Shown here: positions 51,076 through 60,392 of the stretch, piece after piece
How positions within the stretch are numbered: position 1 is the stretch's first letter
How the letters are laid out: every line of letters begins with the position of its first letter
NCBI GenBank assembly: GCA_029256575.1
Contig: JAQSXR010000003.1
Span: forward strand, 248,001-312,000
Reading direction: 5' to 3'
DNA from: Clostridiales bacterium
Lineage (GTDB): Bacteria; Bacillota; Clostridia; Lachnospirales; JAQSXR01
Length of the DNA stretch: 64,000 bases
Notes under the pieces: model-generated
The model's database searches: none
What the model was told of the DNA's origin: nothing
Seen by the model: the letters and a program-made list of their open reading frames with translations, nothing else
Translations under genes and position numbers: made by a program

Positions 51076-52275
51076 CTATACAGAAGCGACTGGAAAATCA
51101 GCTGCATTTGATACGAATACTTCTTGAATAGTTGGAACTAATCCTGAAATATCGACATATGTAAATGAGTTGTTATCCTTTGCTTCTCCGTGACCATATA
51201 ATTTAACTAAATATGTTCTTTCATCTTCTAAAAATTTGTAGCTATCGTCATATTCAATTTTTCCAGATTTAGCTGTACCAATGCCCATAAAGTATTTTTT
51301 AGCGATTCCAAATATTGCTTTTCCAACTGGTAATTGTACTGATTGAATAACTTTTGTTGGAAATGGGAATACATTGTTTACATATGTACCGTTAGCATTT
51401 CTAACTGTTGTTGCAGGCATAATCTTAGTAAGATAATCAGTTGGATTAACTAACATAATAACTTCATCAATTACTCTTGCGTTTCCATTAGGATCAACTG
51501 CCATTCCACCGATTAGCGCACCATATGTAATTGGATCAAGTTTTGTTACTGGAACTGTTGTTTTTAATGGATAAACACCATCGGTAACAACTACTCCTGT
51601 ACCAACTTGTCTATTCATACCAATTGGCATATCTTTACCTGTACCATTTACAATTGCTTCTTCCAAACCAAATGCTAATGCTTCTGCTAAGATTGTTCTA
51701 ACATATCTATCTAACCAAACTGCGCCAAGATCCAACATTGACTTTGCTACTGGTAAAAATGCTGATAATTTATTTAATCCCATGTTGATCTTCTTAAATC
51801 CACTAGTTAATTCTTTCACGATTGTATCAGTTAATTTACCCCATGACGCAAGTTGTTTACCATTTGTATTTACTACAAATTCAATCAAGCCACTTGTGTT
51901 TTGAAAATCAATTACTTCAAGTAATGGATGTGAAGTAGTTAAATCTTCAAATACTGAATCAATAGTTGTAATTGGCATAACTACATCCAATTCTGTAAGA
52001 CTTTGTTTTGGATTAGATGATCTCATTGCTTCAATAACTTTTTGATAGTAGTTGTTTTCTTCAGAAGTTAATTGTCTAACCCCTCTACCAACTAGAACGT
52101 TTGAATCGGATGATTGTATTAATCCTTTTGCTTCACTCATTACTGCCTCTTGGATATTTTCAGTAAACTCTGTAAAAGCTTGTGCAAATTGTTCTTCGTT
52201 ACCTTCTTTGATTGCCACATTGATTTTCGCTAATATTTCTGATTTCTTTTGGTTTAAAGCGTCTAAATTTTTCAT
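51076..52275 (-). CDS. Major capsid protein (HK97 fold)
   Basis: Position; PLLEVIDFQNTSGLIEFVVNTNGKQLASWGKL; LAEALAFGLEEAIVNGTGKDMPIGM. Confidence 0.9.
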   Translation of the reverse strand: MKNLDALNQKKSEILAKINVAIKEGNEEQFAQAFTEFTENIQEAVMSEAKGLIQSSDSNVLVGRGVRQLTSEENNYYQKVIEAMRSSNPKQSLTELDVVMPITTIDSVFEDLTTSHPLLEVIDFQNTSGLIEFVVNTNGKQLASWGKLTDTIVKELTSGFKKINMGLNKLSAFLPVAKSMLDLGAVWLDRYVRTILAEALAFGLEEAIVNGTGKDMPIGMNRQVGTGVVVTDGVYPLKTTVPVTKLDPITYGALIGGMAVDPNGNARVIDEVIMLVNPTDYLTKIMPATTVRNANGTYVNNVFPFPTKVIQSVQLPVGKAIFGIAKKYFMGIGTAKSGKIEYDDSYKFLEDERTYLVKLYGHGEAKDNNSFTYVDISGLVPTIQEVFVSNAADFPVASV

Positions 52276-53123
52276 TAATTATTTCCTCTTTCTTTCTCTC
52301 GGAACAATGCCGATAATAGTTGTTTTGGTTTATTTTCCTTATTTTGAACAATAGGTTCCTCATCTTTTATTGATTCTTCTACTGGTGATACTTCTAAAGG
52401 TATTTCCTTTATTTGAGTTGGTTCAATTATTTCAACCAATTCCTTAAGTTGTGCTGTTATCGCTTTGTTATAATTCAAATGTTGCTCAAGTGTTTTATTC
52501 ATCTTTTGTAACATTTGTTGAGCTTCAGTAAGGTCTTTGTCTTGTCCTAATATTTCATCACAAAAGCCATAATCAAGACATTGTTGAGCAGTTAACCACG
52601 TTTCATTTTCTAACAATTCAATCAGTTTTTCCTCGCTAATTTTACCGTTTGATTTTTGCAAATAAGCTTGTCTGTTTCCATCCATAATAGTATCTAAATC
52701 ATCTGCCGCTTTTCTTAACTCTTTAGAGTTTCCACATACACAATTCAATGCATTATGAATCATCATCATCGTATTTCTTGGCATAATAATTTTGTCTCCT
52801 GCCATTGCAATAACGGAAGCTACACTACAAGCAAAGCCATCAACATAAACTGTCTTTTGAGCTGTATGTCGTTTTAATTGGGAATAAATAGCTGTTCCTT
52901 CAAATACGCTACCCCCATACGAATTAATGTAAACATTAATTTGCATTACGTTTGGATATTTTGCTAACTCTTCTCTAAAATGACTTGCCGATGTTTCACT
53001 TGTGATTTTTTCATCTGTCCACCAATCATATCCGTCACCTTTTACATCACCATAAATATACATATCAAGTACATTAGGTTCTGCTGCTTGTTTCAATTCC
53101 CATATTTTTTTCAACTGTATCAC
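52275..53123 (-). CDS. ClpP-like head maturation protease
   Basis: INVYINSYGGSVFEGTAIYSQLKRH; VYVDGFACSVASVIAMAGDKIIMPRNTMMMIHNAL; DxIMDGN. Confidence 0.93.
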   Translation of the reverse strand: MIQLKKIWELKQAAEPNVLDMYIYGDVKGDGYDWWTDEKITSETSASHFREELAKYPNVMQINVYINSYGGSVFEGTAIYSQLKRHTAQKTVYVDGFACSVASVIAMAGDKIIMPRNTMMMIHNALNCVCGNSKELRKAADDLDTIMDGNRQAYLQKSNGKISEEKLIELLENETWLTAQQCLDYGFCDEILGQDKDLTEAQQMLQKMNKTLEQHLNYNKAITAQLKELVEIIEPTQIKEIPLEVSPVEESIKDEEPIVQNKENKPKQLLSALFREKERGNN

Positions 53124-54270
53124 CCCTCTCTACTTCATTTAATAACTCTTCTACCGTTGCATAATTCTTTGTCATAAAGTTTTGGTTTGCCCAAGGTTCG
53201 TTTATTGGTTCTTCGCCCACCGTTTTTCTTATGTCATTTATAGTAAAACATCCACTTGATATTAATTTATCTACAGATGTTGCAACGCCTAATAAATCAA
53301 TATGTTTAATAGTTTTTGTATCGATTTTGACCATTGTTCCTTGTACAAAATCCGCATACCCACATCTTTTACGAATAATCTCTTCTTGCAACATGTCGCA
53401 TAAAGGATCAACGCAAAACGTTAGCATATTGTCAACCGCATCTTTATTACTTGCAATATCACCCCTTAATAAAACAGGCGGAATATTTAACGCTCTTCCT
53501 GTAAGGTCATACACATCATCAATTAATGCTTTTATATCTCGACTACCCTCGTTTGAATATGTTTTAGCATCACTCTTCGTGTATGCATATCCTTCAAACA
53601 AAGGTAGTACTGCATTTTCTGCTAGAAAATAATTTTTAAATCTTTCATTCATTAACTTTTCAAATGTAGTGAGGAAATCAGGTTTACCTTGTGCCATTGA
53701 ACTTATATTTAAAATACCCTTTTCGCCTCGTGATTTGTTATAAGATGATTGTGCATAAGCAATTAATTTTCCATAACTTTCATACATACCATTTATTAAA
53801 GTTCTTATATCCCTGTTGTTTAGTTGAAAATACATAACTTCTGACATTGTAAAGCTTTTATTAAATTCAAACTTATCTACTGTTACGCCTGTGAATTGGT
53901 AATCAAAAAGCGCATACTCTTTTTTATAAAAAGTATCCGCCACCAGTAGTTGACCATTTGATTCAATTATGAGACATTCATTATTTTCATACAGCTTACT
54001 TATCCATTTATGAATAAAAGCACTTGAGTTTTGATTTTTATTCGGTTCAATATTGAACAGATAATATTCTCGCTCTTTGACTTCTTTTCCCTTAAAATAT
54101 GTTTTAAATTCGCATTTACTAACTGAATTAGCAATCAAGTTTATTGCCGATTGGAAAGCTAAATTTCTTACATAATATTCTGCTGCTAATCCAAAAAATT
54201 CTGTTGAATCAATCTCGACTTCTTGCGTACTACCACCAAGTCTATCTATTAACCATGTTCTTATACTCAA
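53074..54270 (-). CDS. HK97-family portal protein
   Basis: YVRNLAFQSAINLIANSVSKCEFKTY; GRALNIPPVLLRGDIASNKDAVDNMLTFCVDPLCDMLQEEI. Confidence 0.92.
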   Translation of the reverse strand: MSIRTWLIDRLGGSTQEVEIDSTEFFGLAAEYYVRNLAFQSAINLIANSVSKCEFKTYFKGKEVKEREYYLFNIEPNKNQNSSAFIHKWISKLYENNECLIIESNGQLLVADTFYKKEYALFDYQFTGVTVDKFEFNKSFTMSEVMYFQLNNRDIRTLINGMYESYGKLIAYAQSSYNKSRGEKGILNISSMAQGKPDFLTTFEKLMNERFKNYFLAENAVLPLFEGYAYTKSDAKTYSNEGSRDIKALIDDVYDLTGRALNIPPVLLRGDIASNKDAVDNMLTFCVDPLCDMLQEEIIRKRCGYADFVQGTMVKIDTKTIKHIDLLGVATSVDKLISSGCFTINDIRKTVGEEPINEPWANQNFMTKNYATVEELLNEVERGDTVEKNMGIETSSRT

Positions 54271-54287
54271 TTCTTTTCACCCCCTCT

Positions 54288-55973
54288 CTAATAGGTATAT
54301 ACTCCGACATCAGGAGTTGTTAAAGCACTCCCGTCACCAAGTTCACTTTCAATGACCATACATGCTACAAGTGCCATAAACGGATCTGTTTTTCGGCTCT
54401 TACCCTCAATTTTTGCATAGTAATAATTTCCTGTATCAGTCCCTTGTTTCTTACCAGATGCAACTAGTTTTGTATTATATGTTGCCCACCATAACGGTGG
54501 GTTATATCCCCAAGTAAAATAGTTGTTTACGAAACAACTTTCAATAAGAGGTACTACTTGCATTATGTCAGATGGTCTAATTAACTTTACATTTTTATAT
54601 TCAGTCGCATCAAATCCAACTTTTCTTAAAGAGTTTGCCATCAAAGCATATCTATAATTGTCTAGAGATAATTTTAGTAGGTTATATTTTTGTGCTTGTT
54701 CTGCAATATATTCAGCTAGTAAGTCCGGATTAATTTCAACATCATCTACAAGCGTCAAATACCCTTCGTCTGACCATTCTTGCCATGGTATGTTTAGTCT
54801 ACTTATATCGGCTGATTTCAAACACAACCAAGAGTGAGATATATCGTATCTAGTATTACCTTCTCTAAAATGAATACAGACACTAGCGAAATCTGTTACC
54901 TTTGCATAGTCAATCCCTACTATTGCATTTCTACCTTGTAAGTCTGGTAATGCTTTATTTGATGCAATAATATTTTCCCACTCTGCAACTTGTAAGTCTT
55001 TATTACCTTTGGGGATATTCAACCTTTTAGTGAAAAATTCTTGTTCTAAACTTGGCTGATATTTCATCTGAATAAATTCTTTTTCCATCTCAATTCTGAG
55101 TTCATTAAAAAATCTCAATGAAGGATTAGCTTTGTGCCACATTTCAGGATCAGTAGCCTCTTCATCTGAATCTAATTTATAAATTAAAGGTAACATCCCT
55201 AAATCTTTGATAATTCTATTTAATACATCACTAGCAATAGCAAGTTTATCATCTAGTACGCCACCTCTTATATTTCCATTTGTGGTAATATAAAAAGCTC
55301 TGGAAAATTTCTTTTTTCCAAAGCCTGAGGTGAATACTTTTATATTGTCGTATGTTTCATAAGAATGACACTCATCAAAAATTAATGCTGCTGATCGTTT
55401 ACCATCTTTAGTCTTAGCATTACTTGTATTATATTTAATATACGAATTCGTTTTAAGATTAGTAATAACTTCTTTAGTTTTATAGAAAAACTTTTTAAGT
55501 ATACTCCATTTTTTTTCTAGAACTTGATATATATCTTCAAAAGATGTTTTAGCTTGATCCTCAGAGTTAGCTATAATATCAACATTATAACTTTTAACAC
55601 CATGATAATGTGTAGTTAAATACCATGCAATAGGGGAGATAAATCCGTTTTTACCGTTTCCTCTTCCCATCATTATAAATATTTCATCAAATACAACCGT
55701 ATCACTTGATTTATAAAAGCAATGAATACATGCAGTAACTAATAATTCCCAATCGAGTAACTTAATTTCAAAGTATTTTTCCATCAATTCGACTGCTTTA
55801 TTAATCTTTTCTGTATCAATAAAAACGTCAGGATTACTTAGTTTTTCTTCTATTAAATCCATAGCTAGCTTGATTTCTTTACTTGTAGGAAATACTTCAT
55901 TTCTAACATCATCTATATAATTATCTATATAAGGATGATAATCTTTTAATCTACATTTCTTCATCATCATCAT
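54288..55973 (-). CDS. Terminase large subunit
   Basis: EIFIMMGRGNGKNGFISPIAWYLTT; ALIFDECHSYE; AIVGIDYAKVTDFASVC. Confidence 0.94.
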   Translation of the reverse strand: MMMMKKCRLKDYHPYIDNYIDDVRNEVFPTSKEIKLAMDLIEEKLSNPDVFIDTEKINKAVELMEKYFEIKLLDWELLVTACIHCFYKSSDTVVFDEIFIMMGRGNGKNGFISPIAWYLTTHYHGVKSYNVDIIANSEDQAKTSFEDIYQVLEKKWSILKKFFYKTKEVITNLKTNSYIKYNTSNAKTKDGKRSAALIFDECHSYETYDNIKVFTSGFGKKKFSRAFYITTNGNIRGGVLDDKLAIASDVLNRIIKDLGMLPLIYKLDSDEEATDPEMWHKANPSLRFFNELRIEMEKEFIQMKYQPSLEQEFFTKRLNIPKGNKDLQVAEWENIIASNKALPDLQGRNAIVGIDYAKVTDFASVCIHFREGNTRYDISHSWLCLKSADISRLNIPWQEWSDEGYLTLVDDVEINPDLLAEYIAEQAQKYNLLKLSLDNYRYALMANSLRKVGFDATEYKNVKLIRPSDIMQVVPLIESCFVNNYFTWGYNPPLWWATYNTKLVASGKKQGTDTGNYYYAKIEGKSRKTDPFMALVACMVIESELGDGSALTTPDVGVYTY

Positions 55974-56298
55974 TCAACTCACCACCTTGGGATGGTTTTA
56001 TTCCTAGTGCACTTAACAACTTTATCATTTGTTGATTAACCTTTAGCAACTGATCTACGCTATCATTCTTTTTATAACCCCATTGTGTTTCACTATTTTG
56101 ATATTTACATGTTACACCACGCTCATTAATGTCATTAATGAGTAGATTTTTCGTTGTCCAGAAATCCATATAATCATTTATTAGATCTATGTAATACTTA
56201 CCCATTGTGCTATTTCTTTCAATTTGTTCTAATAAATCTTTTTTAATTTCTATTTGTTCTTTATTTTTTTCTTTTGCCATTTCACCACCACCTATCAT
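55951..56298 (-). CDS. P27-family terminase small subunit
   Basis: YYIDLINDYMDFWTTKNLLINDINERGV...LLKVNQQMIKLLSALGIKPSQGG. Confidence 0.82.
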   Translation of the reverse strand: MIGGGEMAKEKNKEQIEIKKDLLEQIERNSTMGKYYIDLINDYMDFWTTKNLLINDINERGVTCKYQNSETQWGYKKNDSVDQLLKVNQQMIKLLSALGIKPSQGGELNDDDEEM

Positions 56299-56384
56299 GT
56301 GAGATTTTTAAAATATTTCTACTGTCTAGACCCCTACGAGTAACACCCATAATTCTTAATATGCGTTTGTTTTTGATGGGGGTA

Positions 56385-56738
56385 TCATTCCCATCTTTCT
56401 TCCGTTATAGGTTCTACTACTTTATGTTTTAATCGTTCTGGATGACATACATTTTCATGACAATCCTTACATACTGCTATAAGATTGACATACTCTTTAC
56501 CCTGAAATATATATGTCTTGCTTAATGCTAATCTTGGATGCTTACGAACATACTGTATATGATGCACGTGATTAGCTTTAGTATAAAATCCTTTTGCCTT
56601 GCAAACTTGACACTCATCCTTGCAATCTGACAAAACTGCTTTGCGTAAATGCCTCCACTCTTTTGATACATAAAACTCATGTAACTTATCTATTGCTATT
56701 AATTCATTTATCCATTTAGCAACTTGTTCTTCATTCAT
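56385..56738 (-). CDS. HNH endonuclease
   Basis: CQVCKAKGFYTKANHVHHIQYVRKHPRLAL...LIAVCKDCHENVCHPERL. Confidence 0.92.
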   Translation of the reverse strand: MNEEQVAKWINELIAIDKLHEFYVSKEWRHLRKAVLSDCKDECQVCKAKGFYTKANHVHHIQYVRKHPRLALSKTYIFQGKEYVNLIAVCKDCHENVCHPERLKHKVVEPITEERWE

Positions 56739-56972
56739 TGTTTCAATCTATTCTTTTTTATTAATTTATCTATTAACTCATCCTTAACATACATAATCAA
56801 TACTTGAACTATAAATATATAAAACAAACCTTCTAGTAATCCCATATGTATAACCATCCTTTCATAACTTTCTATTATTCTACACAACAAATTCAAACTA
56901 TTCCCTTTTTCTGCATTAAAAATGCACCTCCAAAGAGATGCATTATCTGTTAGAATAAAAATTAAATTTCGT

Positions 56973-57851
56973 TTATAACTCCATAATTTTATAATAAACA
57001 CGCACAAATTCTTTTATATTCTCACGTTTTGCAATATATGGATACAACAAATTTAGGAATATTATTACATTTTCCATTTCATGCAGACACTCGATATAAA
57101 TACAAATTTTTTCATCATTCTTATACTCATCATAAAAAGGAACTTTTATCTTTTTTACATGATAATATGCTATGTATTGAACAAAAAAGTAAATAATTCG
57201 TCTTACTTTGGTGTATTTATCAATCTTATACTCATTAGTAATATAATCTATTAAATTCTCTTTAGTACTTTCTATTCTATTGACATCAGCAATTGTTAAT
57301 ATTTTATCATAGGCGCATTTTTCCGCAAAATATTCACCAAATAATGATTGCCCTATTTCAGAAATAGCATCAAAATCATTTGTTGGAATATTTCTTCTTT
57401 CTGCCCTGCATACTCTCTGCTGACCATCAATTGCATGACCAAATTCATGTAAAAAAATAATAGCATTTGAATTAATTTTTTTCAATATATCATTATCGAA
57501 ATTATATCCATGACATTTATGTAAAATGAAGTATAAAAATCCCCTTAAAATACATTCTTTAATAATTATTGCTTGTTGTAAAATACCTATTTCACTTAAA
57601 CCAGTAATGCACTTTCCAACTACTTCAATATTTTTATCTTTAATATCCAATTTTTCTTCATTAAGCATTTCACAATACTCATTAACTGTATTGATGAATT
57701 TTAATGTATCATCAATGGTTATTACTAAATATAATATTGGTTCTAATTTATATCCAAATAAATTATTTAGAATTGACTTAAATTCATCCAATCCCAAAGT
57801 GCTTTCAATTTCATTTTTTATCCTACAATCTTGTTCAAATATAAGTCTCAT
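56973..57851 (-). CDS. Hypothetical protein with zincin-type HEFGH motif
   Basis: NAIIFLHEFGHAIDGQQR; downstream acidic helix EYFAEKCAYDKI. Confidence 0.6.
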   Translation of the reverse strand: MRLIFEQDCRIKNEIESTLGLDEFKSILNNLFGYKLEPILYLVITIDDTLKFINTVNEYCEMLNEEKLDIKDKNIEVVGKCITGLSEIGILQQAIIIKECILRGFLYFILHKCHGYNFDNDILKKINSNAIIFLHEFGHAIDGQQRVCRAERRNIPTNDFDAISEIGQSLFGEYFAEKCAYDKILTIADVNRIESTKENLIDYITNEYKIDKYTKVRRIIYFFVQYIAYYHVKKIKVPFYDEYKNDEKICIYIECLHEMENVIIFLNLLYPYIAKRENIKEFVRVYYKIMEL

Positions 57852-58018
57852 GTTTTCCCCCTCATTCGTACATAATTAATATTATATACCAAAAAATTAC
57901 AAAAGGAAATACTCGTTCTGCATTGTAAAGAGAAGAGCATCAATCAATTTGATACTCTCCGTCAATGTTTATGTATTAATCAATTTTAGAACTCCATTTA
58001 TACCCATTAATATTTAAA

Positions 58019-58936
58019 TCATTCCTTATTATTTTGTAAAAGCTTAGTTTCTTCTACAGATATTTTTTGTACTTCATTCTGTGTAATGAATAAATCTTTA
58101 ACTTCAACTGTTTCTATAGCCGAATGAATCTCTAATCCCTTTTCAAATAACCACGCTAACTTTTCTAAACTCTTTTCGGCTCTACCTCTTTCATCACCAT
58201 CTTTTAAAGGATGTATGCTTTGTTCTAATTCTAGTACACAGTTATCAATATAACTCTTGTTCGCTTTCTTGTAGCCTTCTATAACAGTTTCTATAACATC
58301 GTTTTTTAACTTCATAGCTCTTAATTGCTCTTCTTGTTGCTCTACATTGGTTATATGAGATTTAATTTTAATTGTATAATCTATTATTTTAGCTAAATTT
58401 GACAGTATTACTGTTGTTCCTACTGCAGCGATCATAAAACTAATCCATGTGGAACCAACATCTATACAATTCAATTTTATTTCTTCATCTTTATTTTTTA
58501 AAAATGGACATTGATTAATGACAAAATTTATTTCTTTAATATATGTAGCAAACTCATCTAATGTTTTAAATGATGGTAATTTTACATCAAAACCACTACC
58601 CTTATTATCATTACCTAACAATTCATACAAATCAATTATTGTATTCACTTTATCTTCTAAAGACTTTATTTTTTTCAGTAATATTGCATGGATTTGCACA
58701 GAAATATCTAATTTAGACTTATTTTTTGAAAATGTAGGAATACAATCATACAAATCACTAACTGCTTCTAATAAACAAGGAACTTGGCTTAGTACCTCTA
58801 ATGTCTTAACAAAGTCATTCCAATTTTTAATTAAATAATACTGATTACTTCCACCTTGGTTTTCTACAGTAATTTCCAGCTTTTTTATATCACCTATTTT
58901 ATTTTTACAAATATAATACATATTATATAACCTCAT
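58019..58936 (-). CDS. Hypothetical membrane-associated coiled-coil protein
   Basis: STWISFMIAAVGTTVILSNLAKII hydrophobic segment plus charged coiled coil. Confidence 0.55.
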   Translation of the reverse strand: MRLYNMYYICKNKIGDIKKLEITVENQGGSNQYYLIKNWNDFVKTLEVLSQVPCLLEAVSDLYDCIPTFSKNKSKLDISVQIHAILLKKIKSLEDKVNTIIDLYELLGNDNKGSGFDVKLPSFKTLDEFATYIKEINFVINQCPFLKNKDEEIKLNCIDVGSTWISFMIAAVGTTVILSNLAKIIDYTIKIKSHITNVEQQEEQLRAMKLKNDVIETVIEGYKKANKSYIDNCVLELEQSIHPLKDGDERGRAEKSLEKLAWLFEKGLEIHSAIETVEVKDLFITQNEVQKISVEETKLLQNNKE

Positions 58937-59017
58937 CTTTACCTCCCATATATGTTTATGGGAATATTATACTACATATTATTTATATTTCAAACATAAA
59001 ACACTATTTTCTTACAT

Positions 59018-59037
59018 AATAAACTATATAGTTTATT
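59018..59037. promoter_or_regulatory. Perfect 20-bp palindrome, candidate operator
   Basis: AATAAACTATATAGTTTATT. Confidence 0.45.
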
Positions 59038-59074
59038 TCCACTATAAAGCCACTCTATAACAAAGTGGTGCAAA

Positions 59075-59716
59075 TTAAGCACCCTTATACCAATCAGGTT
59101 TTATACTTTCTAAATGACACCATTTAAAAACCCCAAGTTGGCTTATGTACCCCGTATTAACATCAATATCTTGTTGCAATAACAACTCTATAATTTGTTT
59201 AGGTTTTAATCCTTGTTCCTTTAAATATAATATATTTGCAATTATTGTTTCATCGTATTTTACGTTAGGATTTAATGAACCTAAATTGATATCATGCCTT
59301 AACGAAGAAGTTGTATCGTCTTTTTTATTTGAACTATGCTTACTTACCTTAAAATGTGAATTACAAACCGTAAGTCGATTAAGATTAATATTTACTTCCT
59401 CGATTAATGATAGTGCAATCTGCAATGATTCTTTCTCTTCAGTTGTCATATCTTTGACATCATTAGTTGAGGCTGATACAAAAATCACTCGCATGCAAAG
59501 GTCATCTCTGTCCCAAGCTTCTTGGATAGGTCTCTTGTTATTTTCCATATAAAGACCTCTTCTTAGGTTATATAAATGACGTGATAGACAAGAATTTCCT
59601 ATGTCTATTGCCGAACCTACATATAAAACTTTACCTTCAAGTTTTGTCTCGAATTGGTAAACTCCTGCATTATAAATACTGTTTTCTCCTACGATTTCCA
59701 TGTACTTTTTTTTCAT
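59075..59716 (-). CDS. GIY-YIG nuclease-like protein with C-terminal helical/HTH-like region
   Basis: NAGVYQFETKLEGKVLYVGSAIDIGNSCLSRHLYNLRRG. Confidence 0.7.
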   Translation of the reverse strand: MKKKYMEIVGENSIYNAGVYQFETKLEGKVLYVGSAIDIGNSCLSRHLYNLRRGLYMENNKRPIQEAWDRDDLCMRVIFVSASTNDVKDMTTEEKESLQIALSLIEEVNINLNRLTVCNSHFKVSKHSSNKKDDTTSSLRHDINLGSLNPNVKYDETIIANILYLKEQGLKPKQIIELLLQQDIDVNTGYISQLGVFKWCHLESIKPDWYKGA

Positions 59717-59780
59717 AATATGTATTTCCTTTCTAATGGGCTAGTTTATATCGTTTACTAGCAACTTTTTAAAATAATGG

Positions 59781-59809
59781 TTGACGGGTACCTTCAAACA
59801 TGGTAAACT
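59781..59809 (+). promoter_or_regulatory. Plus-strand sigma70-type promoter, divergent from the GIY-YIG gene
   Basis: TTGACG-N17-TAAACT with TGG extended -10. Confidence 0.5.
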
Positions 59810-59977
59810 TTAATTACGCCATATTTGGTTTTATTTTTGTATAAATATATATGTTTAAAAAAATATATTAACAGACCAACCTATCACCAAGGAGGTAGCG
59901 ACAAGTCAGTCTGTAAATAACTAATATAAATATAACAAAAAGCACCTAACTCAATAGATGCCTTCCACTATAAATTT

Positions 59978-60172
59978 TTACGCGTTGTGTTGTGTTAAAT
60001 ATTCGGAGATAAGCATTAAGTGGTTATCCCATAAATCACGAGATCCAGTCTTCCATCTTGATAATACATCAAGTGGAATTTTTTCTTCTAATCTGCTTGC
60101 AATAAACTTTTGTGACGTACCTGTTGATTCTAAATAGTTAACAAATCGTGTTCTTACTTCTTCTTGTAACAT
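59978..60172 (-). CDS. Small HTH (XRE-like) protein
   Basis: RFVNYLESTGTSQKFIASRLEEKIPLDVLSRWKTGSRDLWDNHLMLISEYL. Confidence 0.65.
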   Translation of the reverse strand: MLQEEVRTRFVNYLESTGTSQKFIASRLEEKIPLDVLSRWKTGSRDLWDNHLMLISEYLTQHNA

Positions 60173-60329
60173 AATAATTTTTAATCTTTCCTTTCTTTTT
60201 TATCAATAATTAATGCAGTATTTATATTTTATTTTTCAGTTTTCTATTTACATTTTAAATAGAGTATGATAAAATTCATCTAGGACGATATTAATATTTA
60301 ATACTCTATCCATATAACACCACAAATAC

Positions 60330-60376
60330 AAATGACTGTAATCCATATATATCAAAGGATACAGTCATTTTTTTAT
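60330..60376 (+). terminator. Hairpin with plus-strand T-tract (possibly bidirectional)
   Basis: AAATGACTGTAatCC-N12-GGatACAGTCATTTTTTT. Confidence 0.7.
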
Positions 60377-60392
60377 TATACAAGCGTGCAAC

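Noticed and set aside
56735-57007. 90-aa ORF 56735-57007 (-)
   Set aside because: N-terminal half overlaps the HEFGH gene's end and looks non-coding; only the last ~36 aa (MGLLEGLFYIFIVQVLIMYVKDELIDKLIKKNRLKQ) could be a small membrane protein, not strong enough to list.
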